Shown piece by piece: positions 1 to 8,695 of a DNA stretch of 64,000 bases. Origin of the DNA: COE1 sp949066965 (GTDB taxonomy: Bacteria > Bacillota > Clostridia > Lachnospirales > Lachnospiraceae); NCBI GenBank assembly GCA_949066965.1, contig CARTDA010000003.1, positions 62,001 through 126,000 of the forward strand, written 5' to 3'. Made by a program: the position numbers and the translations under genes. The first letter of the stretch is position 1; the number at the start of each line of letters is the position of its first letter. The notes under the pieces are model-generated. The model saw nothing but the letters and a program-made list of their open reading frames with translations. It was not told the origin of the DNA and ran no database searches.

Positions 1-55
1 GGCTCAGGACACCAGTATTATTATCAACTAAAAGCTGGAATACTCGATTTTGCAT
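1..55 (-). CDS. acetolactate synthase small subunit-like protein, N-terminus only (partial)
   Basis: Only the first 18 codons are inside the window; the gene runs off the left edge on the minus strand. The start is well supported by a GGAGG six bases upstream of the ATG. The visible peptide begins MQNRVFQLLVDNNTGVLS, which matches the first beta strand and helix of the IlvN/IlvH ACT domain (compare VLVENRSGVL in the complete ilvN at 286-768). It would therefore be a second regulatory subunit in tandem with ilvN, or another ACT-domain protein of the branched-chain operon. Too little is visible to decide. Confidence 0.6.
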   Translation of the reverse strand, partial: MQNRVFQLLVDNNTGVLS

Positions 56-119
56 AATAATCCTCCATGCTCCTTTCTTAGCCTGCAAATTTGTGCCGCC
101 TTTGACGGCTCAAACAGAT

Positions 120-245
120 ATACTCACGACAGATGAAATCTGCCGTGATATCGCGCCAGCCGCAGCCACGAAGTGGCATATTTCCTTATGCGGCTGTGCG
201 CATCACATTATACTGAGCGGTCAGTCTTTTCGACCGCCAGTATAA
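120..245. repeat. intergenic three-hairpin structured element, copy 1
   Basis: A complete copy of the element family described in the findings. Hairpin A has arms at 120-134 and 138-151. Module B (about 152-204) has an outer GCGC pairing, an inner stem AGCCGCA/TGCGGCT, a small hairpin GCCAC-GAA-GTGGC and the conserved string CATATTTCC. Hairpin C has arms TTATACTG (208-215) and CAGTATAA (238-245) with an inner GCGGTC/GACCGC pairing. It lies between the end of ilvN and the start of the next ilvN-like gene and is nearly identical to copy 5 at 37662-37787. Confidence 0.8.
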
Positions 246-285
246 TTGCCTTGAATACACAAGGATTATTTTAACAAGCTTTATG

Positions 286-768
286 TTAATTGTCAACACA
301 TTTGGGCAAAGCCAGCGTTCCTGTCCGCGCAACCTCAACGATGCTGATGGACTTGAGCATGTCGAGCATTACCTTGATGCGCTCCGGCATGTCACATATC
401 TGTATAATCATGTTATTGTTTGACATGTCCACGATATCGGCTTTCATTATCTCACATATTTCCATGATGTCCCGCCGGGTATTGCGGTTATATTTCACCT
501 TAATCAGCATAAGCTCGCGGCTGATACTGTCCTTTTCATCAAAGGTCTTTACCTTGATGACATCAAGCTTTTTGTTGAGTTGTTTTTCAATCTGCTCGAT
601 TGTCCTTTGATTTCCGGAACTTACAATCGTCATGCAGGATACTTTTGAATCGTCCGTTTCTCCCACCGCAAGGCTGTCAATATTAAAGCATCTCCTTGAG
701 AACAAACCTGAGACCTTGCAAAGTACACCGGATCTGTTTTCTACTAAAACGGAATATATTTTTTTCAT
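286..768 (-). CDS. ilvN: acetolactate synthase small (regulatory) subunit
   Basis: Regulatory subunit of acetolactate (acetohydroxyacid) synthase, the first common enzyme of valine, leucine and isoleucine synthesis. It binds the large subunit and usually mediates valine feedback inhibition. The 160 residues match the usual size of the short IlvN/IlvH type. An N-terminal ACT domain (residues 1-75) shows the family pattern VLVENRSGVLCKVSGLFSRR followed by FNIDSLAVGETD; a second ACT-like half follows, with VARTGTLAL near the end. It starts 15 bases after the ilvB stop, so the two are almost certainly one transcript. Confidence 0.95.
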   Translation of the reverse strand: MKKIYSVLVENRSGVLCKVSGLFSRRCFNIDSLAVGETDDSKVSCMTIVSSGNQRTIEQIEKQLNKKLDVIKVKTFDEKDSISRELMLIKVKYNRNTRRDIMEICEIMKADIVDMSNNNMIIQICDMPERIKVMLDMLKSISIVEVARTGTLALPKCVDN

Positions 769-783
769 ATTAACTCTCCATTC

Positions 784-2403
784 TTACTTTACTAAATCCA
801 TAGGGTCTACGAGGCATTCCATCAGCATTGTGTTGTCCTCAGCCAGAAACTCTTTTATCTTATCCTGCGCATGTGACATGTCTGCAACACGGATAAACGG
901 TATGCCATATGCGGCAGCAAGCTTTTCCAAATCAGGCGTGCCGTCCTTGATATCGACAACCGAATAGTTGTCCTTGTACGTATAATGCTGGAATTCACGC
1001 ACCATGCCAAGGTAATTATTTTTTATGACAATTATTTTTACCGGGATATGATGCTGCATAATGGTTGCCAGCTCCATCATGGACATCTGGAACGAACCGT
1101 CGCCGCACACTGCAATGACCTGCCTGTCCATGTCACCGCGCTTTGCGCCCATGGCTGCCGGAATGGAATAGCCCATTGTGCCCATGCCGCCCGACGTGAG
1201 GAACCGCCCTCCCTTTACAATATGATAATTGCAGCTCCATATCTGGTTCTGACCGACATCGGCAACGTATACCGCATCCTCTTTCATCTCATTGGAAAGC
1301 ATTGTGATGAATGCCGCAGGGTCAACGTAACCGGGGTTCGGATTGCGCTTCTGAACCATTGTTTCGCGGTACCCTTCCAGCGTACGAATCCAGTCCTCAT
1401 GTTCACATTCAAATTCCTCTTTGGCAAAGTCCTCAAAAATATGCATGGCATCGCCGACAAGCGGTATCGATGGATCCACGTTTTTTCCGATTTCCGCAGG
1501 GTCTACATCAATATGTACAAGCGTTTTGCTGGTCATAATCAAGTCTGGCTGGGCAATCGCCCTGTCTGCCACCCGCACGCCTACCATTACCAGGAGGTCT
1601 GACTCATTCATCGCCCTGTTGGCAAATGCCTTTCCGTTATTTCCTACCATGCCAAAATACATGGGATCCTCTGTCGGCATGACGCCAATCCCCATCATTG
1701 TGGATACCACGGGAATTCTGTGTTTATGTGCAAATTCACGGAGCCCAGAAACCGCATCGCTCAGATGTACGCCCCCGCCTGCACAAATAATGGGCTTTTT
1801 GGCTTTTTGCAGTTCCTTGATAACCTTTTTTATCTGGACGGAATGCCCTTTTATCGTAGGCTTGTACGCACGGATATTCACTTCGTCAGGGTATTTGAAA
1901 TTCCTGACAGCCGCGTTCTGTATGTCAATCGGAACATCAATTAACACGGGCCCCTTTCTCCCTGAATTTGCTATGTAAAAAGCTTCCTTGAAAATGCGCG
2001 GAATATCCTCGGCATCTTTGACAAGGTAGCTGTACTTGACAAAGGATTCGACAGCGCCTGTGATATCTGCCTCCTGGAACACATCGCTTCCCAGCTGCTC
2101 GCTTTTGACCTGTCCGGTAATGCATACCATAGGAATACTGTCTGCAAAAGCTGTCGCGATGCCTGTTATCAAATTGGTGGCACCTGGTCCGCTCGTAACA
2201 GCACATACCCCGACCTTACCGGTGACTCGGGCTTCTCCGCTTGCTGCGTGTGCAGCATTTTGTTCTGTCCTAACTAATATTGTCCTGATTTCTGAATCGA
2301 GGATGCTGTTGTAAAAGGGACAGATTGCCACTCCGGGATAACCGTATACCGTCGTAACACCCTCATTCTCGAGACACTTTATCATTGCGTCCGCGCCAAT
2401 CAT
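784..2403 (-). CDS. ilvB: acetolactate synthase large (catalytic) subunit
   Basis: Thiamine-diphosphate enzyme that condenses two pyruvates to acetolactate, or pyruvate with 2-oxobutyrate, in branched-chain amino acid synthesis. About 539 residues: N-terminal TPP-binding domain with GVTTVYGYPG and VTSGPGATNLITGIATA, a central domain, and a C-terminal domain with the thiamine-phosphate motif beginning VCGDGSFQMS and ending about 25 residues later in KNN. I start at the ATG at 2403 (MIGADAM); GTG at 2410-2412 has an AGGA five bases upstream and is a serious alternative. Longer in-frame starts would overlap the promoter. Threonine deaminase (25438-26658), which supplies 2-oxobutyrate, is elsewhere in the window. 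Confidence 0.95.
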   Translation of the reverse strand: MIGADAMIKCLENEGVTTVYGYPGVAICPFYNSILDSEIRTILVRTEQNAAHAASGEARVTGKVGVCAVTSGPGATNLITGIATAFADSIPMVCITGQVKSEQLGSDVFQEADITGAVESFVKYSYLVKDAEDIPRIFKEAFYIANSGRKGPVLIDVPIDIQNAAVRNFKYPDEVNIRAYKPTIKGHSVQIKKVIKELQKAKKPIICAGGGVHLSDAVSGLREFAHKHRIPVVSTMMGIGVMPTEDPMYFGMVGNNGKAFANRAMNESDLLVMVGVRVADRAIAQPDLIMTSKTLVHIDVDPAEIGKNVDPSIPLVGDAMHIFEDFAKEEFECEHEDWIRTLEGYRETMVQKRNPNPGYVDPAAFITMLSNEMKEDAVYVADVGQNQIWSCNYHIVKGGRFLTSGGMGTMGYSIPAAMGAKRGDMDRQVIAVCGDGSFQMSMMELATIMQHHIPVKIIVIKNNYLGMVREFQHYTYKDNYSVVDIKDGTPDLEKLAAAYGIPFIRVADMSHAQDKIKEFLAEDNTMLMECLVDPMDLVK

Positions 2404-2475
2404 GATATTCACTCTTATCCTTTCAAATAAAATTTGTTTTGCATTTTTATGAATAAACCTGCAAAAACATATTTC

Positions 2476-2504
2476 ATTATACATAAAAATCAGGATTAAG
2501 TAAA
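2476..2504 (-). promoter_or_regulatory. promoter of ilvB-ilvN
   Basis: On the minus strand a TTTACT (2499-2504) and a TATAAT (2476-2481) are separated by 17 bases, about 65 bases before the ilvB start. No T-box or leader-peptide attenuator was recognised in the leader. Confidence 0.6.
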
Positions 2505-2554
2505 CTATTATATGAAAATATTATCAGAAAAAGCGTAACGCTGACCTTTCATGA

Positions 2555-2583
2555 TTGATTTCAACTGCTTTTTATGTTATACT
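2555..2583 (+). promoter_or_regulatory. promoter of the lipoprotein gene at 2630
   Basis: TTGATT (2555-2560) and TATACT (2578-2583) lie 17 bases apart, 47 bases before the start codon. The promoter is divergent from the ilvB promoter. Confidence 0.65.
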
Positions 2584-2629
2584 ATAATTGTATATTAATG
2601 CGAAAAAACAGCGGAGATTGGAAAATATT

Positions 2630-3205
2630 ATGTTGAATAAAAGATATAAATTACTGGCTGCTGCACTGTTCTGTGCCCTCTGCCTGTCAGGATGCCAAAA
2701 ATCAAACGAGGATGAAGTTGCCCTGGCAAGTTTTTCTTCGTCAGTAGAGGACTTCACGAATTATATGAAGGATGCCGAGGAAAAGATAAATACGCTCGAT
2801 GTAAGCCAAAAGGAATCTGTCGACGAGCTGCTGTCGATACTTGACGGAATGAATGACAAAATTGCAGCATTTAGTAAGATTGCTCCTCCCACACAGTATA
2901 CGGGAATCTTAGAGCCATTGGAAACGGCTTCCGACCATATGTCAAGTGCTGCCTCGTACTTTCATTCCGCATATGAGTCTGAGGTTTATAATGAAAATGA
3001 TGCGTCTGTCGCATACCAGCATTATCAGATATCAATGAAATGGATTCGAATTGCCGGATACATCATAGCTGGGGACGAAATTCCCGAATCCGAACATGTC
3101 ACTGTATATGAGGAGGTAAACGACAACCATATTTTTAATAAATGGTTATCCGAGGATGAGGACAGTGAATCGGCTCCCGAAGATACCCCGGAAGCCGTTG
3201 AATAA
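2630..3205 (+). CDS. putative lipoprotein of unknown function
   Basis: A 191-residue secreted protein. Residues 1-20 form a lipoprotein signal: MLNKRYK, a hydrophobic stretch, then the lipobox LSGC, so the mature protein should be anchored through the cysteine. The rest is acidic and helical, with a segment resembling helical-bundle lipoproteins (SVEDFTNYMKDAEEKINTLD and later SDHMSSAASYFHSAY), and ends in an acidic Glu/Pro-rich tail. I start at the second methionine because the signal peptide begins there and a GGAG precedes it; the in-frame ATG at 2588 would put 14 hydrophilic residues ahead of the signal. I do not recognise a named family. Confidence 0.75.
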   Translation: MLNKRYKLLAAALFCALCLSGCQKSNEDEVALASFSSSVEDFTNYMKDAEEKINTLDVSQKESVDELLSILDGMNDKIAAFSKIAPPTQYTGILEPLETASDHMSSAASYFHSAYESEVYNENDASVAYQHYQISMKWIRIAGYIIAGDEIPESEHVTVYEEVNDNHIFNKWLSEDEDSESAPEDTPEAVE

Positions 3206-3213
3206 AAAATTTT

Positions 3214-3786
3214 TTATCCCTTAAAATCGCGTACTCTCCTGTCCGTATCCTTTTGTGCCAGATAGGAAAAGAATAAAATCACCAAATCCGAACCGCCATC
3301 ATAAAGCATGGCAAGTCCAATCAGGAACATGGTCACTTCATAGGCGGTGAACGGATTCAGTACCAGAAGCAGTCCGAGAACCAGGGTAATGCCTGCCGCT
3401 ATCAGGCTAATCCACCACTTTTCGTTTCCGGTTTTCTTGATATCAAGCGTGTACTCAATATCCATCAATCCATGAATCAGTATGATGATTCCCACAACAA
3501 CCGGAATAATGGAGAGAACAATATGGGGGGTTGTACAAATCCATAATCCGAGCAGGACAAGTACAATCCCCATAATCATATTGAATTTGTTGTAAAACCC
3601 AAGTCGCTCACCGCGCACGAAGCCTATTAGCTGGAAGATGCCCATCAGCACAAGCGCCCCTCCCAGCACATAGCACAGCACTACGCCCAGAATGTGCGGC
3701 CATATCACGAGGATAAGCCCAAGAACCACCATGATGATTGCATTGATAAAATAATTATGTTTCATATCCTGTATGATTGATTTCAT
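3214..3786 (-). CDS. HdeD-like (DUF308) integral membrane protein
   Basis: A 190-residue protein made almost entirely of about six membrane helices, such as FINAIIMVVLGLILVIWP, VVLCYVLGGALVLMGIFQLI and IILIHGLMDIEY. Length and pairing of short helices fit the DUF308/HdeD family, described as acid-resistance membrane proteins in enterics; the role in Clostridia is not established. The start is fixed by AAGGAGG nine bases upstream of the ATG at 3786. The C-terminus is short and charged. It converges with the lipoprotein gene, with only eight bases between the stops. Confidence 0.8.
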   Translation of the reverse strand: MKSIIQDMKHNYFINAIIMVVLGLILVIWPHILGVVLCYVLGGALVLMGIFQLIGFVRGERLGFYNKFNMIMGIVLVLLGLWICTTPHIVLSIIPVVVGIIILIHGLMDIEYTLDIKKTGNEKWWISLIAAGITLVLGLLLVLNPFTAYEVTMFLIGLAMLYDGGSDLVILFFSYLAQKDTDRRVRDFKG

Positions 3787-3862
3787 GAAACAATACCTCC
3801 TTTTCAAACACACTCTAGGAGTATTGTATCATACTTTTCCAAAAAATCATATGTTTTATTTT

Positions 3863-4249
3863 TTAGTTCCCGGAAATTCCTGTTTTCTCCTGAAGAAAAG
3901 CAAGCCAGTCTTTCCTTTTCATCACAGAACATTTTTTCTTAACATTTTTGCCGTTTTCATCTGTGTATACAACCAGGATTCCAGTCGGCATGATAGGGAT
4001 TAACCCGCCTACATTGCAAAGCTTGAGCTGGGTAATCTTGTTGTAAGGCGCACTAAAAGTTGTCGAGCCGCCAAGACCGCCGACAAATACAAGTCTCTCT
4101 GCCGTAAAGAAATAGGTTCCCCTTATCTGTGAACCAAAATCCCACAAGTCTCCTTTTGTGGTGTCCTGAATTTTGTCCGTGAGAGATAGTAATCCTGCAT
4201 CCTTAAGTGAATTTTCCCATTCGTTTTTTTTCTGTTCTGTTAAACCCAT
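3863..4249 (-). CDS. small PH/GRAM-like domain protein
   Basis: A 128-residue soluble protein. An N-terminal helix (EQKKNEWENSLKDAGLL) is followed by a beta-rich segment in the order seen in bacterial PH/GRAM folds: GTYFFTAERLVFVGG, then FSAPYNKITQLKLCN, then GILVVYTDENGKNVKKKC, and a closing helix KRKDWLAFLQEKTG. Such domains often bind lipids or proteins, but no ligand is known for this one. A GGAG ten bases ahead supports the ATG at 4249. It stands alone, with about 180 featureless AT-rich bases upstream. Confidence 0.6.
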   Translation of the reverse strand: MGLTEQKKNEWENSLKDAGLLSLTDKIQDTTKGDLWDFGSQIRGTYFFTAERLVFVGGLGGSTTFSAPYNKITQLKLCNVGGLIPIMPTGILVVYTDENGKNVKKKCSVMKRKDWLAFLQEKTGISGN

Positions 4250-4434
4250 TTTTAATTTCTCCTTATTATTTTACTGATATTTCAGCTACTTCAATGTAAA
4301 ACGCATTTTGGCAACGTTTGTCTATAAACACCAATAATCATATCATAGAATTTGCATGTTTTTCAAGAGTATTTTGTCATGAATTAACATATTTGGTAGT
4401 TTTCTGTTACTGTTCACATCACTCCGGTACGATT

Positions 4435-5208
4435 TTAGAAAAACCATTCATATAATATGGCAATCAGCTCCCTTGCATAGTATGTCGGCAGCAGCCACAG
4501 TACCGTACTGCCGGAAACTGCCCCGTACTCAAGCCCGAAATTCTCCGCAATTTTTCCAGCCCTGTACTCGTGAAACTCATTGGTTGCAATCGCTATGCTT
4601 GCATTCAGCCCCTGCTCTTTTATGATTTCATATGAAAAGGCAATATTCTCCCGTGTTGTCGTTGATTTGTCCTCCTGATAGATGCGCTCCGCCGCAATGC
4701 CATGACTGGTCAGGTAAAGGTACATGCACTCGGCTTCCGGTATCAGTTCATCACTTCCCTGCCCGCCGGATACAATACATGCGGATTCCGGATTCGCGTT
4801 CAGATATTCCAGCGCGGCATCCAGGCGTGCCTCCAGCATGATACTTGGCCGTTCTCCGTAAACCTTGCAGCCAAGCACAATTACCGTTGCATTCTCAGCA
4901 GGTCTGGCAGCCGCCGCCTTAACCATCAGCGTTGTCATGATAATAACCAGAACCAATGCGCATACGAATCCTACTGCCAGTATGCCTAAGACGACTTTTC
5001 CGACTGTTTTCCGCCAGAACGCACGCAGCATTTCATGGATTGCCGGCATGAATGCCGCGTACAGCATCAGACACATACAGATTGCAATTCCGGACGCATT
5101 GCCAATATTCAGGATCCTGCGCCTTATAACAGGAACAATAAACCCGCTAAAGCCTGCTGCGCCGACCAAAACAAAAAAAAGCCTGACTATCATTTTTAAA
5201 TGTTTCAA
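4435..5208 (-). CDS. DUF218 (YdcF/ElyC/SanA-type) membrane protein
   Basis: A 257-residue protein with three or four N-terminal membrane helices (about 5-110) and a C-terminal DUF218 domain. The domain begins with VIVLGCKVYGERPSIMLEAR, followed by CIVSGGQGSDELIPEAECM and IYQEDKSTTTRENIAFS, which carry the family's conserved Gly, Glu and Asn/Thr residues. E. coli relatives ElyC and SanA affect envelope integrity; the reaction is not established. The first codon chosen is TTG at 5208, with GGGAG seven bases ahead; ATG at 5193 would remove five residues. It lies after the lipoprotein gene but beyond a strong terminator. Confidence 0.8.
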   Translation of the reverse strand: MKHLKMIVRLFFVLVGAAGFSGFIVPVIRRRILNIGNASGIAICMCLMLYAAFMPAIHEMLRAFWRKTVGKVVLGILAVGFVCALVLVIIMTTLMVKAAAARPAENATVIVLGCKVYGERPSIMLEARLDAALEYLNANPESACIVSGGQGSDELIPEAECMYLYLTSHGIAAERIYQEDKSTTTRENIAFSYEIIKEQGLNASIAIATNEFHEYRAGKIAENFGLEYGAVSGSTVLWLLPTYYARELIAILYEWFF

Positions 5209-5262
5209 TATTGTACTCCCATACTGCCGGCAGTTCCTTACTGGCAGTTTTAAAACAAAGGT

Positions 5263-5287
5263 AAAAAGCGGCAGAAAAATCTGCCGC
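5263..5287 (-). terminator. rho-independent terminator of the lipoprotein gene
   Basis: A perfect eight-base stem GCGGCAGA/TCTGCCGC with a four-base loop, followed on the minus strand by five T residues, just after the stop at 5304. Confidence 0.85.
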
Positions 5288-5303
5288 CCAAAGTTCTATC
5301 AAA

Positions 5304-5885
5304 TTATATGTCCTGGCTGAATATCTCTGTGCCATCGCTGAGTCTGTAGACAATACGTACTGTTAAAGAATCGTCGCCAATCTCATCCCTGAGTTCATCG
5401 CGGAGAGGCGTAAACTGATCCTTCTGGCTGTCATACTGCTGCTGCATCGCCTGCTGCAAGGCATCCTTCTGCTCATCTGTCATATCAGAACCCTTTAAGT
5501 CAGCCATTTCTTCGGAAATGATTACAATCAGGGACAGCGCGTCGCTGTCTGCCTCGAAAGCTGTTGTCATCTGTCCGCCGAACATCGCATTCAGAATCTC
5601 TACATAGGAAGCAGCTGTATCAGAGTTTATCCACTCTTCAGCAGTCATGGCTCCGGATGTCTCTGCATCATCTGCCGCTGTTGTCTCTGCAACAGAAGAT
5701 TCCGCAACATCTGCCACTGTCGATTCTGGTGCGGCATCATTCTCTGGCGCTACAGACTGTGTCGGTGCAGCCGCATCTGCCGGCGCTGATGTATCAGCTT
5801 CCTTTGAACCACAAGCTGTAACGGAAAACATCATTGATGTAACAACTACAGCGGATAATAAAACATTTACAATTTTCTTCTTCAT
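5304..5885 (-). CDS. putative lipoprotein with acidic linker
   Basis: A 193-residue lipoprotein. Residues 1-25 form the signal with lipobox VTAC. Residues 27-80 are a low-complexity Ala/Ser/Glu/Asp/Thr linker. The folded part (about 80-193) starts with AEEWINSDTAASYVEILNAMF and ends with RIVYRLSDGTEIFSQDI; it resembles small secreted domains of Firmicutes but I do not name it. GAGGAGAG stands nine bases before the ATG. Its promoter carries the same 12-base operator core as blaI (see 5934-5962), so it is probably an output of the neighbouring BlaI/BlaR1-type system. Confidence 0.8.
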   Translation of the reverse strand: MKKKIVNVLLSAVVVTSMMFSVTACGSKEADTSAPADAAAPTQSVAPENDAAPESTVADVAESSVAETTAADDAETSGAMTAEEWINSDTAASYVEILNAMFGGQMTTAFEADSDALSLIVIISEEMADLKGSDMTDEQKDALQQAMQQQYDSQKDQFTPLRDELRDEIGDDSLTVRIVYRLSDGTEIFSQDI

Positions 5886-5933
5886 TGTTATTCTCTCCTC
5901 ATAAAAACATATTTAACGTCTTAACAATTTAGC

Positions 5934-5962
5934 AGTTTATCACTAATGCATTAAGGTGTCAA
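5934..5962 (-). promoter_or_regulatory. lipoprotein promoter with BlaI-like operator in the spacer
   Basis: TTGACA (5957-5962) and TAAACT (5934-5939) are 17 bases apart. The spacer contains TTAATGCATTAG (minus strand), a near-palindrome identical to the core repeated at the blaI promoter. The two promoters share the same -10 hexamer and a near-identical -35. Confidence 0.7.
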
Positions 5963-6077
5963 TAATAAAGAAGCAATTTTGTAATATAGTATAATCAATA
6001 CAATTATAGATGCATATTTCCGTGCACTTTTCACAAAATGTTGTAAGCATTTGTTTATGTTTTCTAAATTTGTATTA

Positions 6078-8264
6078 TTATTTCTCTGCGTTTAACATAT
6101 CGGCACCCCCTGCATGGGGAAGCCAGATGCCATCCGGACCATAGGGCTGTATCATCTGCACCTCCACGGAACCACCCATCAAATGAAACTCGAATGTCAC
6201 TGTACAGGCATTGCTTTCGGCATCAGACTTTGTCACATGCGTTTCCACTTTATTTTGATTGTTTAACATGTTGAGCAGATATACAGCTGCGGAATCCGGT
6301 TCAAATAACTTTTCATACATTACCCTGTCTGCCTTTGCGTTATTGTTCAGGGCTTCTCCTGCCCCGTTAACTGAATAATAATCCATCATCGTCTCCGCAA
6401 TGCCGTCCGGATAAGCACGATTGAATTCCTCCGCAGTGCAGATGCCGTCCATAAACTCAAGTGCCTCTGATGTAATGGCATATGAACCGTCCCTCATTTC
6501 ATAGGTGAGCTGTTCCCGCCATACGGTAACGTGCGGGTCGGATACCCATGCATAATACAAAATTTCCGCACCGTGTTCTGTCATGCTGACAATATGGTAA
6601 TTGTTTGCTACACTGTTCTCGTCATAAATATCACCCCACGGCCATGGGCTTGACCAGCCAAAGGAAGCCGCGTCGTCCTCTCCCCCGCCTAGAAAAAGCA
6701 GATCCTGTTTGATGAACTGATGCTTAACATCCTCGCTGGCAAGCTGTAAGATTGTTCCGGCATCACGGTCACAGAAGGCTTCCGCCCACTTTTTGATGGT
6801 TTTAGCCGCATCCGGAATCTCCTCAGCTTTTTCGGCATCACTGTTTCTGACAAAGACGGAGCCATTTTCCAGGGGAGCCGTTGCGCCGAATTTACTGGGG
6901 TGCAGGTCGGAAGATTCGTCCGCGTCGAACCGCAGCAGACCATTCCCGATACACGTAAACTGATAGTGGTATTTTCCATCCTCCGTGACTGCCTTCACAC
7001 GATCCTGTGTGAAATCATAATCACCAAAACTCAGATACGAGCTTGCCGGGTCATAGCCAAACGAAAATTTTCCGTCTTTGTCCAGATTCAGCCGGGGTGT
7101 GAACAAATAGGAATCCCCATACAAATCATTGTATTCTTCCAGGGATAAAAGTTCATCCTGTCTTGGCAGAAACATTTCATATTCGCCAGTAATGTCATCT
7201 GCGGTGAAAATGGAATCTATGGGAACTGACTTATCTGAAACTGCTTCCTCCTGCGGTGCGTCTGTCGGTTCCGGTGCCTCTGTCTTCTTCTGTGTCATAA
7301 AGCACACCGGCACAATCACACATGCCAGCACTGCCGCCGCCAGCAACCAGAATGCAGGCTTTTTGTAATGCAGGACATTTTTCACACGTTCCTTCACACT
7401 GACCTCGCCAAAAGCGACTGGGCACGCTGCGATTATCCGGTGCTTAACCGCACTGTTGAGCAGTGCCTGTGAGTACGCCCTTTTGTATTCCGTGCCAAGC
7501 TCCCGCACAACATGCTCGTCGCAGATGAGTTCGATGTCCTTGCAGAGCATGATATAGGCAGCCCACACGCAGGGACTGAACCAGTAGACGGACAAAAGCA
7601 GAAATCCCAAAGGCTTAATCAGGTAGTCCTTTCTTTTTTTATGTGTCAGTTCGTGTCGAACCACGTAGGGAATTTCGTCACTGGGTATACTGCCCGGAAT
7701 GTAAATGCGGGGACGCAGGATGCCGAATAAAAACGGACTTTCGATGACATCACTCTGATATATCTTCACAGAACAGTTCTTATCACTTGTGCCATCAAGA
7801 CCGCCCACCACAATATCTGTAGGTATGGACATTTTGACACGGTTTCTGAGCCGTATATAGCTAAACAGCATATATGCGAGCATCAATGCCATTCCGGCTA
7901 TCCATATTTTCGTGCAGACTGTCAGGGCTGTCTGCGGCTTATTCATGGCAGATCCGGCAACGGGAGCATCAGTATTTGGTGCCAGCTGGCTGACGGACTG
8001 TTTCATGTCTGTCATTATTACCGCATCACCGGCTGGCTGCTCCGTTTCAAATATGTATGCATCTACCGCTTTCGTATCGGGTACCAGGCTGAATACGGAT
8101 TCGACCGAAAACGGAAAAAACAGACGGATTCCGACCAAAAGCCACAAGAAACCGCGCATACTTTTGGGCGCCTTCCGCAGCAGGAAGCGCACCAATAACA
8201 CTGCAAGAATCAGATAACTTGCAGATATACTCCTGTGAAAAAGGTCTAAAAATAATTTTTCCAT
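6078..8264 (-). CDS. BlaR1/MecR1-type membrane metalloprotease sensor with an unfamiliar extracellular domain
   Basis: A 728-residue membrane sensor of the M56 family. The N-terminal part has helices at about 15-60 and 115-140 and a cytosolic zinc-protease domain with HELTH at 204-208 and a downstream LICDEH. In BlaR1/MecR1 this protease is switched on by ligand binding outside and leads to removal of the BlaI repressor. A fourth helix (about 310-330) leads to some 400 outer residues. In classical BlaR1 this is a class D beta-lactamase-like domain of about 250 residues; here I see no S-x-x-K/K-T-G arrangement, only beta-rich segments such as FTADDITGEYEMFLPRQDE. The signal sensed is unknown. 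GGAGG stands five bases before the ATG at 8264. Confidence 0.85.
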   Translation of the reverse strand: MEKLFLDLFHRSISASYLILAVLLVRFLLRKAPKSMRGFLWLLVGIRLFFPFSVESVFSLVPDTKAVDAYIFETEQPAGDAVIMTDMKQSVSQLAPNTDAPVAGSAMNKPQTALTVCTKIWIAGMALMLAYMLFSYIRLRNRVKMSIPTDIVVGGLDGTSDKNCSVKIYQSDVIESPFLFGILRPRIYIPGSIPSDEIPYVVRHELTHKKRKDYLIKPLGFLLLSVYWFSPCVWAAYIMLCKDIELICDEHVVRELGTEYKRAYSQALLNSAVKHRIIAACPVAFGEVSVKERVKNVLHYKKPAFWLLAAAVLACVIVPVCFMTQKKTEAPEPTDAPQEEAVSDKSVPIDSIFTADDITGEYEMFLPRQDELLSLEEYNDLYGDSYLFTPRLNLDKDGKFSFGYDPASSYLSFGDYDFTQDRVKAVTEDGKYHYQFTCIGNGLLRFDADESSDLHPSKFGATAPLENGSVFVRNSDAEKAEEIPDAAKTIKKWAEAFCDRDAGTILQLASEDVKHQFIKQDLLFLGGGEDDAASFGWSSPWPWGDIYDENSVANNYHIVSMTEHGAEILYYAWVSDPHVTVWREQLTYEMRDGSYAITSEALEFMDGICTAEEFNRAYPDGIAETMMDYYSVNGAGEALNNNAKADRVMYEKLFEPDSAAVYLLNMLNNQNKVETHVTKSDAESNACTVTFEFHLMGGSVEVQMIQPYGPDGIWLPHAGGADMLNAEK

Positions 8265-8285
8265 ACAAACCTCCATCTGGATACA

Positions 8286-8645
8286 TTAATCCTTATACGT
8301 ATCAATAATCTTCTGGATTTCATCAATTTCCTGTTTTGAAAGGTTCTTTTTTCGCGTAAACGCCGCGATAAAGCTTGGAAGCGAGCCAGAGAACGTCCGC
8401 TCGACAACCTCGGCGCTCTCTGCCGACTGCGCATCCTCCCTGGAAATCAGGGATGTCACGACTGCATCTTCGGATTTCAGAACGCCGCGCTCGGCAAGCC
8501 TTCGTATGACAGTGTAGGTTGTTGACTTTTTCCATTCCAGCCGCTCCCTGCACAGCCGGACCAGTTCACTGCTTGTCACCGGTTCGTTTTCCCACAGAAT
8601 TTCGCAGAAGCGGTATTCGCTCTCAAATATTTTTGGTACCTCCAT
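8286..8645 (-). CDS. BlaI/MecI/CopY-family repressor
   Basis: A 119-residue penicillinase-repressor family protein. The N-terminal winged helix-turn-helix spans residues 1-75 (SEYRFCEILWENEPVTSSEL, then WKKSTTYTVIRRLAERGVL), and the C-terminal helix is the dimerisation arm. Members bind dyads near their own promoter and are inactivated by proteolysis when the partner BlaR1-type sensor fires. It is followed after 21 bases by that sensor gene. A 43-base dyad overlaps its own promoter, so autorepression is expected. Nothing in the sequence shows that beta-lactams are the inducer. Confidence 0.93.
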   Translation of the reverse strand: MEVPKIFESEYRFCEILWENEPVTSSELVRLCRERLEWKKSTTYTVIRRLAERGVLKSEDAVVTSLISREDAQSAESAEVVERTFSGSLPSFIAAFTRKKNLSKQEIDEIQKIIDTYKD

Positions 8646-8695
8646 TTTTCATACCCTCCATTCCTATCCTCCATTTTGACTTCCGTATGCAAAAA

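Noticed and set aside
117..250. CRISPR repeat or IS end
   Set aside because: The palindromes are within one element, not regularly spaced repeats with spacers, and no transposase or terminal inverted repeat with target duplication was seen.
2413..2500. T-box or leader attenuator ahead of ilvB
   Set aside because: The leader is short and AT-rich, without the T-box core or a leucine/valine-rich leader frame.
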